DNA from: Pectobacterium carotovorum
GTDB taxonomy: Bacteria > Pseudomonadota > Gammaproteobacteria > Enterobacterales > Enterobacteriaceae
DNA: 64,000 nucleotides
Direction of reading: 5' to 3'
NCBI GenBank assembly: GCA_016415585.1
Contig: CP066552.1
Span: 3,534,001-3,598,000, forward strand
Shown: in pieces, positions 38,750 through 48,248 of the stretch
Layout: each line of letters starts with the position of its first letter
Position numbering within the stretch: the first letter of the stretch is position 1
Made by a program: the position numbers and the translations under genes
Notes under the pieces: model-generated
What the model was told of the DNA's origin: nothing
The model's database searches: none
Seen by the model: the letters and a program-made list of their open reading frames with translations, nothing else

Positions 38750-39547
38750 ATGAAACCAACGACTATCTCCCACTTGCGCCAATGGAAACAAGAGCAGCGA
38801 AAATTCGCTACGATTACTGCTTACGACGCCAGTTTCTCTCGCCTATTTTTCGAGCAAGGGATCCGCATGATGCTGGTAGGTGACTCACTGGGAATGACCG
38901 TACAGGGTCACGATTCCACCTTGCCCGTGACCACAAACGATATTGTTTACCACACGCGGTGCGTCCGCCGTGGCGCACCGCTGGCGCTGGTTCTCTCCGA
39001 CATGCCTTTTATGACCTATGCCACGCCAGAACAAACATTCAGCCAGGCCGCAGAACTGATGCGTGCCGGTGCGAATATGGTGAAGCTGGAAGGAGGAAGC
39101 TGGCTTGCCCCGACGGTAAAAATGCTGACCGAACGTGCCGTGCCGGTGTGCGGTCATCTGGGTCTGACGCCGCAGTCCGTTAACATCTTCGGCGGCTATA
39201 AAATTCAGGGCCGGAGCGAAAGCGATGCCAATCAACTGCTGGCCGATGCCCTTGCGCTTGAAGAAGCCGGAGCGCAACTGCTTGTGCTGGAATGCGTGCC
39301 TGTCGCGCTGGCGAAACGCGTAACGGAAGCGCTGTCGATTCCGGTGATCGGTATTGGCGCAGGCAACGTTACCGACGGACAAATTCTGGTCATGCATGAT
39401 GCCTTCGGCATTACCGGCGACAACACGCCTAAGTTTGCCAAGAACTTCCTGGCACCCAGCGGGGGTGATATCCGCGCGGCAGTGCGTTTGTATACACAAG
39501 AAGTCGAACAGGGTATTTACCCGGCCGAAGAGCACTCGTTTCATTAA
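38750..39547 (+). CDS. panB: 3-methyl-2-oxobutanoate hydroxymethyltransferase
   Basis: 265 residues, (beta/alpha)8 barrel, first committed step of pantothenate synthesis (ketopantoate from alpha-ketoisovalerate and methylene-THF). [15 protein letters not shown], the metal/substrate motif [22 protein letters not shown] and GHLGLTPQS are present. AGGAAG precedes the ATG. Followed by panC after an ERIC element, then panD: the complete PanBCD route to pantothenate and beta-alanine is here except PanE. Confidence 0.97.
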   Translation: MKPTTISHLRQWKQEQRKFATITAYDASFSRLFFEQGIRMMLVGDSLGMTVQGHDSTLPVTTNDIVYHTRCVRRGAPLALVLSDMPFMTYATPEQTFSQAAELMRAGANMVKLEGGSWLAPTVKMLTERAVPVCGHLGLTPQSVNIFGGYKIQGRSESDANQLLADALALEEAGAQLLVLECVPVALAKRVTEALSIPVIGIGAGNVTDGQILVMHDAFGITGDNTPKFAKNFLAPSGGDIRAAVRLYTQEVEQGIYPAEEHSFH

Positions 39548-39617
39548 GAACAGTCATTTCATTAAAAAACGGGCATTCCGTTAATCGGGCTTATACCCTA
39601 AATAATTCGAGTTGCAG

Positions 39618-39690
39618 GACAAAAACGGCAAAGCGTTTTTGAACAGCGTTTGCGCTGACCCCGCAGGGGTGAGGCCATAAGGCCGAATAA
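39618..39690 (+). repeat. multi-hairpin cassette in ERIC (first)
   Basis: Four stems in a row: CAAAAACG/CGTTTTTG, CAGCG/CGCTG, ACCCC/GGGGT, GGCC/GGCC, then GAATAACG. Inserted after the outer arm GTTGCAGG. Confidence 0.75.
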
Positions 39691-39745
39691 CGCGGCAAGA
39701 GAAAGAATCCCGATGAGCTTACTTGAGTAAGTGATTCGGGTGACT

Positions 39746-39826
39746 GACAAATCTGCCAGAGGCAGATTTGAACGCTGCTTGCAGCGGCCCCTACGGGGCG
39801 AGGTCCACGTAAGTGGGCCGAGTATC
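39746..39826 (+). repeat. multi-hairpin cassette in ERIC (second)
   Basis: Four stems in the same order with different arm sequences: CAAATCTGCC/GGCAGATTTG, CGCTGC/GCAGCG, GCCCC/GGGGC, GGTCCAC/GTGGGCC, then GAGTATCG. Inserted after the core GATTCGGGTGA. Confidence 0.75.
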
Positions 39827-39882
39827 GTAGCCAACGCACATGCAGCTTGAAGGATGACGGGTATATTTTTAGGAGTACGAGT

Positions 39883-40737
39883 GTGTTAATAATCGAAACC
39901 CCTCTGCTGCTGCGCCGCGAAATCCGTCGCTGGCGTCAGGAAGGGAAACGCATTGCTTTAGTTCCTACCATGGGTAATTTGCATGACGGGCACATGACGC
40001 TGGTCGATGAAGCCAGAGCGCGTGCCGATATCGTTATTGTCAGCGTTTTTGTCAATCCTATGCAGTTTGAGCGGCCAGATGATTTAGCCCGCTACCCCCG
40101 GACGTTGCAGGAAGACTGCGAGAAATTGAATCGCCGCGGTGCCGATCTGGTTTTCGCACCAAGCCCAGATGTGATATACCCAAATGGACTAGAGTCGCAA
40201 ACGTTTGTCGATGTGCCCGGCCTGTCTTCCCTATTGGAAGGTGCCAGCCGTCCCGGTCATTTCCGGGGCGTTGCGACCATCGTCAGCAAGTTGTTCAATC
40301 TGGTACAGCCGGATGTCGCCTGCTTCGGCGAGAAAGATTACCAGCAGCTAGCGCTGATTCGGCAGCTTGTCCGCGATATGGGCTATGACATTGATATTAT
40401 TGGTGTCCCAATCGTGCGTGCAAAAGACGGTTTGGCATTGAGTTCACGTAATGGGTATCTCAGTGCGGAAGAACGCCAGCGGGCACCGCATGTTTATCAG
40501 GTGATGATGGACATGGCGACACAGTTGGACAACGGCGATCGTCAGATAGACACATTGCTGGAACAGGCGGCAGACAAGCTGCGTGAAGCGGGCTTTACGC
40601 CTGATGAACTGTTTATCCGCGATGCTGATACATTGCAACCGCTGAACGCGGCCAGCACACGAGCAGTGATTTTGATGGCTGCCTGGTTAGGCAAGGCCAG
40701 ATTGATTGATAACCACCAGGTCGATTTGACTGTATGA
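39883..40737 (+). CDS. panC: pantothenate synthetase (pantoate--beta-alanine ligase)
   Basis: 284 residues, ATP-dependent ligation of pantoate to beta-alanine. HIGH-type motif in [16 protein letters not shown]-like region [11 protein letters not shown], and [11 protein letters not shown] at 39883 chosen: AGGAG ends 7 nt upstream and the protein then starts [10 protein letters not shown] like E. coli PanC. The frame extends upstream into the ERIC element. Stop lies 17 nt before the panD start. Confidence 0.96.
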   Translation: MLIIETPLLLRREIRRWRQEGKRIALVPTMGNLHDGHMTLVDEARARADIVIVSVFVNPMQFERPDDLARYPRTLQEDCEKLNRRGADLVFAPSPDVIYPNGLESQTFVDVPGLSSLLEGASRPGHFRGVATIVSKLFNLVQPDVACFGEKDYQQLALIRQLVRDMGYDIDIIGVPIVRAKDGLALSSRNGYLSAEERQRAPHVYQVMMDMATQLDNGDRQIDTLLEQAADKLREAGFTPDELFIRDADTLQPLNAASTRAVILMAAWLGKARLIDNHQVDLTV

Positions 40738-40754
40738 ACCGAGGTAACAAAGCG

Positions 40755-41135
40755 ATGATACGTACCATGCTGCAAGGCAAGCTGCACCGGGTCAAAGTGA
40801 CTCAGGCCGACTTGCATTATGAAGGCTCTTGCGCCATCGATCAGGATTTTATGGATGCCGCTGGCATTCTGGAATACGAAGCGATTGATATCTACAACGT
40901 TGATAACGGTCAGCGTTTCTCGACCTACGCCATTGCGGGCGAAAGAGGCTCACGTATTATCTCCGTGAACGGTGCCGCTGCTCGCCTTGCCTGCGTGGGC
41001 GACAAACTGATTATCTGCTCCTATGTGCAGATGTCCGACGAGCAGGCCAGAAGCCACAGCCCGAAGGTCGCCTATTTCTCTGGCGATAACGAGCTGCAAC
41101 GTCAGGCAAAAGCGATTCCGGTTCAGGTCGCCTGA
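40755..41135 (+). CDS. panD: aspartate 1-decarboxylase (pyruvoyl enzyme)
   Basis: 126-residue proenzyme that self-cleaves between G24 and S25 (HYEGSCAID) to make the pyruvoyl cofactor, then makes beta-alanine from aspartate. Active-site Y58 lies in the [10 protein letters not shown] region. Activation needs PanZ (PanM), not in the window. ATG at 40755 has GAGG about 10 nt upstream; the frame also opens at 40734 within the end of panC. Confidence 0.96.
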   Translation: MIRTMLQGKLHRVKVTQADLHYEGSCAIDQDFMDAAGILEYEAIDIYNVDNGQRFSTYAIAGERGSRIISVNGAAARLACVGDKLIICSYVQMSDEQARSHSPKVAYFSGDNELQRQAKAIPVQVA

Positions 41136-41144
41136 TCGCTAAGC

Positions 41145-41170
41145 AAAAGGCGGTGTTACCACCGCCTTTT
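41145..41170. terminator. bidirectional terminator, panD / yadH
   Basis: AAAAGGCGGT-GTTACC-ACCGCCTTTT between convergent panD (+) and yadH (-). Confidence 0.9.
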
Positions 41171-41189
41171 CATTTACAGAGTGTACACA

Positions 41190-41960
41190 CTACGTCCGTA
41201 ACCCGCGACCGCGCTCAATCAGCCACCAGACCAGCAGATAAAACACCACGATAAAGGCAATCAGCACCGACATTGTGAACAGCAACGGTACATCCTGAAT
41301 CCCGAGGAAACCGTAGCGGAAGCCGCTGATCATGTACACCACCGGGTTCAGCTTGGAAACGGCCTGCCAGAACGACGGCAGCAGCGTCAGCGAGTAAAAC
41401 ACCCCACCCAGATAGGTCAGCGGCGTTAACACAAATGTCGGAATCAGGCTGATATCATCAAACGTTTTCGCAAAGACCGCATTCAATAAGCCCGCCAGCG
41501 AGAACAGCGTCGCCGTCAGCAACAGCGTCAGAACGATGATCCACCAGGCATGAACATGCAGCGGGACGAAAAACAGCGACACCGCCGTCACCAAAACCCC
41601 AACACACAGGCCACGCGCGATCCCGCCGCCAATGTAACCCGCAATAATCACATGGGTCGGAACAGGCGCGACCAGTAGTTCTTCAATATTGCGTTGAAAT
41701 TTGGCGCTGAAAAAGGAAGAAGCCACGTTGGCATAGGCGTTGGTAATCACCGCCATCATGATCAGACCCGGCACGATAAACTGCATGTAGGTAAAACCAT
41801 GCATTTCCCCAATACGTGAGCCGATCAGGTTGCCAAAAATAATGAAATACAGCGTCATGGTGATCACAGGCGGCACCAGCGTCTGAATCCAGATACGCCC
41901 AAATCGAGTGACTTCTTTCACCCAGATACTCTGTAGTGCTACCCAATACAAGTGCATCAT
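41190..41960 (-). CDS. yadH: ABC-2 type transporter permease YadH
   Basis: 256 residues, six membrane helices of the ABC-2 (drug/polysaccharide exporter) type, with the C-terminal LTYLGGVFYSLTLLP segment typical of the family. Works with YadG; the substrate is unknown in E. coli. ATGA overlap (4 nt) with yadG. Confidence 0.93.
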   Translation of the reverse strand: MMHLYWVALQSIWVKEVTRFGRIWIQTLVPPVITMTLYFIIFGNLIGSRIGEMHGFTYMQFIVPGLIMMAVITNAYANVASSFFSAKFQRNIEELLVAPVPTHVIIAGYIGGGIARGLCVGVLVTAVSLFFVPLHVHAWWIIVLTLLLTATLFSLAGLLNAVFAKTFDDISLIPTFVLTPLTYLGGVFYSLTLLPSFWQAVSKLNPVVYMISGFRYGFLGIQDVPLLFTMSVLIAFIVVFYLLVWWLIERGRGLRT

Positions 41961-42895
41961 GCCTTTTCTCCCTTACCGTTCGTCCCGTCCCCATTAACCA
42001 ACGTGACAAACAGCTCTTCCAACCGGTTCGCTTTATTACGCATACTTAATATCGTTATCCCCTGTGCGCTTAGCTGGCTGAATAACGCGTTCAGACCTTG
42101 CTCGCGCATCACATCAACTTCCAGCGTTGACGTATCCATCAGGCGGAACGCATAGCCTTCAAGCTGTGGCAGCGGGCTTTTCGCCGCCAGATCGAAAATA
42201 AACGTTTCTGACTTAAGCTGAGCAAGAAGCTGCTTCATCGAGGTGTTCTCCACCAGCTCACCCCGCTGAATGATCCCAATGTTGCGACACAGCATTTCCG
42301 CTTCTTCCAGATAGTGCGTCGTCAGGATAATCGTGGTACCCTGCGCGTTCAGTTCTTTCAAAAAACCCCACATGGAACGACGTAATTCGATATCCACGCC
42401 CGCAGTCGGTTCATCAAGAATCAGCAGCTTAGGCTCATGCATTAACGCACGCGCAATCATCAGGCGGCGCTTCATCCCGCCGGACAACATCATCGCTTTT
42501 TCGTTACGTTTCTCCCACAGATCCAGCTGTTTCAGGTATTTTTCGGCACGCTGCAACGCGTCCTGACGTTTCACGCCATAATAGCCAGCCTGATTAACCA
42601 CAATCTGTAATACCGTTTCAAAGGGATTGAAGTTAAATTCCTGCGGGACCAACCCCAGTTGGCGTTTCGCATTCACTTTGTCCAGCTCAAGGTCATAGCC
42701 GAAGACGCGAACTTTACCGGCCGTTTTATTCACCAGCGAGCTGATAATCCCAATCGTGGTCGATTTTCCCGCGCCATTTGGCCCCAGAAGCGCATAGAAA
42801 TCCCCCGCTTCCACGTTCAGGTCGATCCCCCGTAGCGCTTTGACGCCTCCCGAATAGGTTTTGGTTAGTTGCGCCAGTTCCAGTGCATATGTCAT
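41957..42895 (-). CDS. yadG: ABC transporter ATP-binding protein YadG
   Basis: 312 residues. Walker A GPNGAGKST, Q-loop LVPQEFNFNPF, signature LSGGMKRR, Walker B LLILDEPTAGVD and H-loop LTTHYLEEA are intact, followed by a C-terminal exporter-type extension. Partner of YadH. Divergent from can across about 400 bp that is mostly a composite ERIC element. Confidence 0.94.
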   Translation of the reverse strand: MTYALELAQLTKTYSGGVKALRGIDLNVEAGDFYALLGPNGAGKSTTIGIISSLVNKTAGKVRVFGYDLELDKVNAKRQLGLVPQEFNFNPFETVLQIVVNQAGYYGVKRQDALQRAEKYLKQLDLWEKRNEKAMMLSGGMKRRLMIARALMHEPKLLILDEPTAGVDIELRRSMWGFLKELNAQGTTIILTTHYLEEAEMLCRNIGIIQRGELVENTSMKQLLAQLKSETFIFDLAAKSPLPQLEGYAFRLMDTSTLEVDVMREQGLNALFSQLSAQGITILSMRNKANRLEELFVTLVNGDGTNGKGEKA

Positions 42896-42977
42896 AAGAA
42901 ATGGATTGCCTTATTATCAGTGAGTTCTACAGATTCAAAGTGTGACAAATATATACTCTAAATAATTCAAGTTTCAG

Positions 42978-43050
42978 GACAAAACGTTAACGTTTTGAAC
43001 AACGCGAAGCGTTAGCCCTTTAGGGCGATGCTCAACCATGAGCATCGTAA
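42978..43050 (+). repeat. multi-hairpin cassette in ERIC (third)
   Basis: Stems CAAAACG/CGTTTTG, ACGC/GCGT, GCCCT/AGGGC, GATGCTCA/TGAGCATC, then TAACG. Same insertion site in the ERIC arm as the 39618 cassette. Confidence 0.75.
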
Positions 43051-43063
43051 CGCGGCAAGAGAA

Positions 43064-43133
43064 GGACAAATTCGTCGGGAACGAATTTGACCAGCCAACG
43101 GCTGGCCTCCGGTGAGAGACAGGATGTCTCTCA
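43064..43133 (+). repeat. multi-hairpin cassette in ERIC (fourth)
   Basis: Stems CAAATTCGT/ACGAATTTG, CCAGCC/GGCTGG, CC/GG, GAGAGACA/TGTCTCTC. Inserted just before the core (ATCCCGATGAG), the mirror position of the 39746 insertion. Confidence 0.7.
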
Positions 43134-43137
43134 TTTC

Positions 43138-43200
<63 letters not shown>

Positions 43201-43298
43201 TTGAAGTATGACGAGTATAAACTATCGTTTTTCAAACGACGCATGTTGCCTTATATTACTCCTCACTGCCCCTTGTTTGTTACAGGTCATTTACTTTC

Positions 43299-43940
43299 AT
43301 GAAAGAAATTGAAACGCTCATCGCGAACAACCAGCTTTGGTCTAAAACGATGGTGGAAGAGGATCCTGGCTATTTTGAACGTCTGGCGCAGGCACAACGA
43401 CCCCGTTTTCTATGGATTGGATGCTCGGACAGTCGCGTACCTGCGGAAAGTCTGACCAGCCTTGAGCCTGGTGAACTGTTTGTTCACCGTAACGTCGCCA
43501 ATCTGGTTATTCACACCGACCTCAATTGCCTGTCTGTCGTGCAATATGCCGTCGAAGTTCTCGAAGTCGAACATATCATTATCTGCGGCCACTACGGCTG
43601 CGGTGGTGTTCAGGCTGCGGTGGAAAACCCGGAATTGGGTTTGATTAACAACTGGCTGCTGCATATCCGTGATTTGTGGTACAAGCATAGTTCGCTGCTG
43701 GGGGAATTGCCTCCCGAACAGCGGCTGAATACGCTCTGTGAAATCAACGTTGTCGAGCAGGTTTATAATCTCGGCCACTCCACCATCATGCAGTCCGCCT
43801 GGAAGCGTGGGCAGAAAGTCACGATCCACGGTTGGGTTTACGGTATTCAGGATGGCCGTCTGCGCGATCTGGAAGTGACTGCGACCAACCGGGAGACGCT
43901 GGAACAGCGTTATCGCCGCGCGATTTCTACCCTGTCTTGA
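43299..43940 (+). CDS. can: beta-class carbonic anhydrase
   Basis: 213 residues. Interconverts CO2 and bicarbonate, supplying bicarbonate for biosynthesis at air CO2 levels. Zinc site residues are in CSDSRVPAE (Cys, Asp-Arg pair) and CGHYGCGGV (His, Cys). Belongs to the Can (YadF) group by length and sequence. Confidence 0.96.
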   Translation: MKEIETLIANNQLWSKTMVEEDPGYFERLAQAQRPRFLWIGCSDSRVPAESLTSLEPGELFVHRNVANLVIHTDLNCLSVVQYAVEVLEVEHIIICGHYGCGGVQAAVENPELGLINNWLLHIRDLWYKHSSLLGELPPEQRLNTLCEINVVEQVYNLGHSTIMQSAWKRGQKVTIHGWVYGIQDGRLRDLEVTATNRETLEQRYRRAISTLS

Positions 43941-43950
43941 TTCGCTGCCT

Positions 43951-43971
43951 GACGCCCACTCGCTGGGCGTC
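43951..43971. terminator. hairpin between convergent can and hpt
   Basis: GACGCCCA-CTCGC-TGGGCGTC, perfect 8-bp stem 10 nt past the can stop. No T-run, so a weak or structure-only terminator. Confidence 0.45.
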
Positions 43972-43999
43972 GCTCACGGCATCGGCCTTATCTGATACG

Positions 44000-44536
44000 C
44001 TATTCCTGTGGAACAACCTTGCCGACGTAAGGTAAGTGGCGATAGTGTTGGGCATAGTCGATGCCGTAACCCACAACGAACTCATCGGGGATCGAGAACC
44101 CAACCCACTCGACTTTCACCGCCACTTCACGGCGCTCCGGTTTGTCCAGCAGCGTACAGATCGCCAGCGATTTCGGCGCACGCAGTTGCAGAATTTCCCG
44201 CACTTTGCTCAGCGTATTGCCCGAGTCGATAATATCTTCCACGATCAACACGTCTTTGCCGCGAATATCTTCATCCAGATCTTTCAGGATCTTAACATCG
44301 CGCGTACTGTTCATACCGCTGCCATAGCTGGATGCCGTCATGAAATCCACTTCGTGAGGGACATCAATCGCCCGGCATAAATCGGCCATAAAGATAAACG
44401 ATCCGCGCAATAACCCCACCAGCACCATATCGCTGCCGCTATCACGGTAGTGTTCGCTGATCTGTTGCCCCAGTTCGGTAACCCGCGCCATCACTTCCTG
44501 CTCAGAAATCATGACTTCCACGGTATGTTTCATCAT
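44000..44536 (-). CDS. hpt: hypoxanthine phosphoribosyltransferase
   Basis: About 179 residues. Salvages hypoxanthine (and guanine) to nucleotides using PRPP. The PRPP-binding motif is [13 protein letters not shown]; the flexible-loop region contains [14 protein letters not shown]. Start taken at the first of two adjacent ATGs (MMKHTVEV), with AAAGAG about 8 nt upstream. The frame stays open 14 codons further. Confidence 0.95.
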   Translation of the reverse strand: MMKHTVEVMISEQEVMARVTELGQQISEHYRDSGSDMVLVGLLRGSFIFMADLCRAIDVPHEVDFMTASSYGSGMNSTRDVKILKDLDEDIRGKDVLIVEDIIDSGNTLSKVREILQLRAPKSLAICTLLDKPERREVAVKVEWVGFSIPDEFVVGYGIDYAQHYRHLPYVGKVVPQE

Positions 44537-44685
44537 ACTGATAACTCTTTGAAGTAAGGTATTCAGCACCATCGGCAAAATGACAGATTCATTATCGATG
44601 ATGCGCCAATGCTGACGTTTGAATCAGCCCGGGCAATGCCCAAGCGCGCGAAGTATATCAGAAACCACACCATGAAGGAGACACC

Positions 44686-45117
44686 ATGAGCACACCACCA
44701 GTGGATGTTTGCTACAAAGTGAATGCCCCGCTTTCCAGTCAGCAGTTCATTGAGCTGTTGGCGAAAACCTCATTGGGGCCGCGCCGCCCGCTGGACGACG
44801 AAGTGGCAATTGCCGGTATGCTTAAGCACGCCAACCTGCTGGTTTCCGCCTGGCAAGGGGAGACACTGGTTGGGATCGCGCGCAGCGTGACGGATTTTCA
44901 TTTTTGCTGTTATCTGTCCGATCTGGCGGTATCAGAGGACTGTCAGCATGCGGGAATAGGCAAGAAACTGATTCAACAAACCGCTCAGCAGCTTGAAAAA
45001 GGCTGCAAAATCATTTTGCTGGCCGCGCCGCTGGCGGTGGATTACTACCCGAAATTAGGGTTTGAAAAACACAACAGCACGTGGCTCATGCCAGCGGCAG
45101 ACCTGCACGAGGCATAA
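44686..45117 (+). CDS. GNAT family N-acetyltransferase
   Basis: 143 residues. The acetyl-CoA-binding motif A is YLSDLAVSEDCQHAGIGKKL (R/Q-x-x-G-x-G/A type with AGIGK), followed by motif B near VDYYPKLGFEKH. Substrate unknown. AAGGAG precedes the start. Its stop codon directly abuts the stop of the convergent ABC gene with no spacer. Confidence 0.88.
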   Translation: MSTPPVDVCYKVNAPLSSQQFIELLAKTSLGPRRPLDDEVAIAGMLKHANLLVSAWQGETLVGIARSVTDFHFCCYLSDLAVSEDCQHAGIGKKLIQQTAQQLEKGCKIILLAAPLAVDYYPKLGFEKHNSTWLMPAADLHEA

Positions 45118-46203
45118 TCATTTCGTTTCAGGGCCGTCAGCCGGACCGCTGGCGGCGGGTAAAGCAGGATACAAGACTGGCGGATCCGTCTTAATGCTTA
45201 AACGCACCTGCTGTCCCGGTTCAAACCAGTTGCCAGTCTGCACCAGCAGCATCAGTTCTCCCATCTTCACCCGATACAAGTTTGATGTGCCCATAAATAG
45301 CCTATCTTCGATCGACGCCGGACCATCGGGATCGAGCGCCAGCGCCACGTCTGCCGGGCGCACCATCCAGTCGCATTGTGAATCCATCGGCTGATTGAGT
45401 GGATGTGTCGCCTGATGATCGCCCAATGGGCTTTGCCACTGATGGTCACTCATAATTTTCACAGGCAAATAGTTCGTATTCCCCATAAAATCAGCCACAA
45501 AGCGGCTATTCGGGCGATGGTACAGCTCGGATGGGTAGCCCTGCTGCATAATTTTCCCTTCATCCAGCAGAATCAGGTGATCGGCGCAGGCAAAGGCTTC
45601 CTCTCTGCTGTGCGTAGCGAAAACCGCCGCGACATGGCGCTGTTTGAGAACCTGCCGTAATTCGGTGATCAAGCGGTAACGGGTCTGGCTGTCCAGACCT
45701 GGGAAGGGTTCATCCAGCAACAGCAGTTTCGGCTCACAGGCTAGCGCGCGGGCAATCGCCAAACACTGTTGCTGTTCATTCGATAGCTCGTGTGGATAGC
45801 GTGCGGCGACATCATCCAGTTGCAAGAGCGTCAGCATCTCCGCACAGATTGGCTTCACCTCGCTTTCCGGGCGGCCATATAAGCCAAACGCAATGTTGCC
45901 TTCCACCGTGAGATGCGGAAAGAGCGCATAGTCCTGAAAAATCAGGCCAACCTGACGCGGCTCAGGCAGGACGTACTCTTGCGGTGAGCTGACGGGTTCA
46001 CCCTCCAGCAAGATCTTGCCCTGAGTAATCGGCAGCAGGCCAGCGATCACCTGTAATAGCGCCGTTTTACCGCAGCCGTTTTTACCTAGTAGGCAAATCG
46101 TTTCATCATCGCGCACGGCAAATGAGATGTTCTCCAACACGGGGGACTGCTGTAGCGTACAACTTACCGCCTGAACGCTCAGAATATCTATCGACGCGGC
46201 CAT
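45118..46203 (-). CDS. iron(III)-type ABC transporter ATP-binding protein, degenerate signature
   Basis: 361 residues, FbpC/SfuC-like by pairing with the next gene. Walker A GKNGCGKT (40-47), Q-loop LIFQDYALF, Walker B LLLLDEPFPGLD (160-171), H-loop ATHSREEA. A C-terminal TOBE-type regulatory domain follows from about 235. The ABC signature is LSNEQ (140-144) instead of LSGGQ, replacing both glycines. The rest of the fold is complete, and the frame is intact over 1 kb. Four nt separate it from the permease gene. Substrate is probably ferric iron, but thiamine, sulfate or other anions in this superfamily cannot be excluded. Confidence 0.82.
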   Translation of the reverse strand: MAASIDILSVQAVSCTLQQSPVLENISFAVRDDETICLLGKNGCGKTALLQVIAGLLPITQGKILLEGEPVSSPQEYVLPEPRQVGLIFQDYALFPHLTVEGNIAFGLYGRPESEVKPICAEMLTLLQLDDVAARYPHELSNEQQQCLAIARALACEPKLLLLDEPFPGLDSQTRYRLITELRQVLKQRHVAAVFATHSREEAFACADHLILLDEGKIMQQGYPSELYHRPNSRFVADFMGNTNYLPVKIMSDHQWQSPLGDHQATHPLNQPMDSQCDWMVRPADVALALDPDGPASIEDRLFMGTSNLYRVKMGELMLLVQTGNWFEPGQQVRLSIKTDPPVLYPALPAASGPADGPETK

Positions 46204-46207
46204 GTCA

Positions 46208-47830
46208 TTATCCTTTTATATTCAGTGCGCGATTCAGCCAGAAAACAGGGATTAGCCCTACCGCCACCAGCACCAGCGCAGGAAAGGCAAATGACGCAAT
46301 CTGCTCACTCGCCGTAAAGCGAAAAACATACGTTGCCAACGTATCAATCCCGAAAGGGCGCAGCAGCAGCGAAACATTCAGCTCTTTCATGCTTTCCGTG
46401 AAAATCAGCAGCGCCCCGATAAACAGGCTGCGGCGCAACAGAGGAATATGCACGCGTGACCAGCGGCTGAGGGGAGACGCGCCCAGTACAAGGCTCGCGC
46501 TGTCCAGCGAACGCGGGATGGCTTCCATACTGCGCTCAAGGCTGTCCAGCATCAGACGCCCAAATTTAACGCTATAGGCGAGGATGAGAATAAACAGCGA
46601 TCCCGCCAGCAAAGCCTCCGCGGGAGGTAACCCCGCCGCGCTGGCAAACAGATTAATTCCGCTGTCCACTAGCGACAGCAGGGTAAACAGTCCGACAGCC
46701 AGCACCGCGCCGGGCAAAGCAAAACTCAGGCTGACTAACCTAACCGGCGTCTGATTGGCAAATACCCCGGCCGTGCGCGTGTAGAAGATAAACGACAGCG
46801 CCATCAGCGTAATGATGGCTGTCGCAATGGCCGACGCCAACAGGCTATTCGTTACCGCGTGGAGGAACGCCATATCCCACACCGACAGCATGTGTCGGAG
46901 GGCCAAAAAGAGTAGATACAGCAGCGGGAACAGAAAAGACAGACAAACGATTCCCCAGCAGTAACTGCGAACCACCTTGCTGCGCCACCCGCTCAACACA
47001 GGCGGAACCACCTGAGAAGGATTCGCTTGAGCTTGATAAATTCTCTGCTTGCGACGCCAGAAATTAACCAGAAACATCAAGAGGAAGATCGCAGGTAAAA
47101 TCAACACGCCAACGCGTGCTGCCGCGCCGAGATCGCCCTGCTTCTGCCAAATATCCAGCACCTGTGTTGTCAGGGTTGGGGTATCAAGATAAGACGCCGC
47201 ACCATAATCGCCCAGAGTCTCGACCACCACTAGCGCACCGCCGCAGGCAATCGCAGGCCGTGCAATAGGTAAACATAAGCGGCGGAATACCTGAGCGCGC
47301 GTCTGATTCAGTAAACGTGCCGAATGGATAAGGCTGGCTGGCTGTTTCACCAGCGCTTCGCGCACTAACAGGTAAATATAGGGATAGAGCACCAGCGCCA
47401 GCACCAAACTTATGCAGCCCAGCGCAACGGGTAGCCCAACAACGTGGGATTTTCCCCACGATGGGGCTATCTGCCACCCGCCTTCCTGCAACAACTGGGA
47501 CAGATGCCGTAACACATCAGTATAAAGGTAGGCGAGCAGGAACGCGGGCATCGCGAGCGGCAGGCAAAGCGCCCATTGCAGTACGCGATGACCGGGAAAA
47601 CGGTACATAGCGATAAACCAGGCGGAAGGCAATCCAAACAGTAGGCTGAAGAACAGCGTGCCAACCACGATGACCGCTGAATGTATCAGGTAGGTGGGTA
47701 ACCCAATTTGCCACAGTTGGGTAAATCCCATCCCATCGGCAAAAAAAGCCTGATAAAAAACCGTTGCTAAAGGAAGCAGCAACAGTCCCGCCAACAACCA
47801 ACTACTGACGCGCCAGACACCGGAGATCAT
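46208..47830 (-). CDS. iron(III)-type ABC transporter permease (fused, SfuB/FbpB-like)
   Basis: 540 residues with about 12 membrane helices: two permease domains in one chain (about 1-270 and 280-540), each with an EAA-type loop (LIHSARLLNQTRAQVFRRLCLP and DSASLVLGASPLSRWSRVHIP). This architecture is typical of ferric-iron importers. A periplasmic binding-protein gene usually precedes the pair but is not present. No clear ribosome binding site precedes the ATG. A perfect palindrome lies 29 bp upstream. Confidence 0.83.
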   Translation of the reverse strand: MISGVWRVSSWLLAGLLLLPLATVFYQAFFADGMGFTQLWQIGLPTYLIHSAVIVVGTLFFSLLFGLPSAWFIAMYRFPGHRVLQWALCLPLAMPAFLLAYLYTDVLRHLSQLLQEGGWQIAPSWGKSHVVGLPVALGCISLVLALVLYPYIYLLVREALVKQPASLIHSARLLNQTRAQVFRRLCLPIARPAIACGGALVVVETLGDYGAASYLDTPTLTTQVLDIWQKQGDLGAAARVGVLILPAIFLLMFLVNFWRRKQRIYQAQANPSQVVPPVLSGWRSKVVRSYCWGIVCLSFLFPLLYLLFLALRHMLSVWDMAFLHAVTNSLLASAIATAIITLMALSFIFYTRTAGVFANQTPVRLVSLSFALPGAVLAVGLFTLLSLVDSGINLFASAAGLPPAEALLAGSLFILILAYSVKFGRLMLDSLERSMEAIPRSLDSASLVLGASPLSRWSRVHIPLLRRSLFIGALLIFTESMKELNVSLLLRPFGIDTLATYVFRFTASEQIASFAFPALVLVAVGLIPVFWLNRALNIKG

Positions 47831-47858
47831 AGAATAAAAACTGTATTAGATGAGATCG

Positions 47859-47874
47859 CTGTTATTAATAACAG
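47859..47874. promoter_or_regulatory. 16-bp perfect palindrome upstream of the iron-type permease
   Basis: CTGTTATTAATAACAG, 29 bp before the permease start, in A/T-rich DNA. Plausible operator. It does not fit the Fur consensus well. The remainder of 47875-48040 shows no gene. Confidence 0.5.
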
Positions 47875-48040
47875 AGGCTGACGGCGGCGTCATCGTATCA
47901 AACAGCGATAAATAGGCTCTAATCTTGCGATTAACCTGAGGCGATTGCCATCACCGACCGTCACTAAAATAAAAATCAACCATTTCAATAGATTGCATTT
48001 ATTGGTTTTCCACCTTTTCACCATTCGTTTTTTATCGCAA

Positions 48041-48164
48041 CCCCTAAATAATTCGAGTTGCAGGCAGGCGGCGACACAGCGAATCCTCAGGAGCTTACAT
48101 CAGTAAGTGACTGGGGTAAGCGAGGAAAGCCAACGCACATGCAGCTTGAAGAATGACGGGGATA
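48041..48164. repeat. ERIC element (standard length)
   Basis: Starts CCCCTAAATAATTCGAGTTG, core GAGCTTACATCAGTAAGTGA then CTGGGGTAAGCG, ends GCAGCTTGAAGAATGACGGG. About 124 bp, no insertion. Upstream of yacC. Confidence 0.9.
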
Positions 48165-48248
48165 TCAGATGTTTCCCGTAAGAAAACTTGGAACCTCATG
48201 GGATATCTGTGATAACGTCATCTGACAACATTTGGAACAGGTTCAACC

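Larger units (their letters stand above)
39592..39866. repeat. ERIC element carrying two hairpin cassettes
   Basis: Standard ERIC ends TATACCCTAAATAATTCGAG and AGCTTGAAGGATGACGGGTA, and the core GAGCTTACTTGAGTAAGTGA, are separated by two extra blocks, 39618-39690 and 39746-39826, giving about 275 bp instead of about 125. Lies between panB and panC; no gene inside. Confidence 0.85.
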
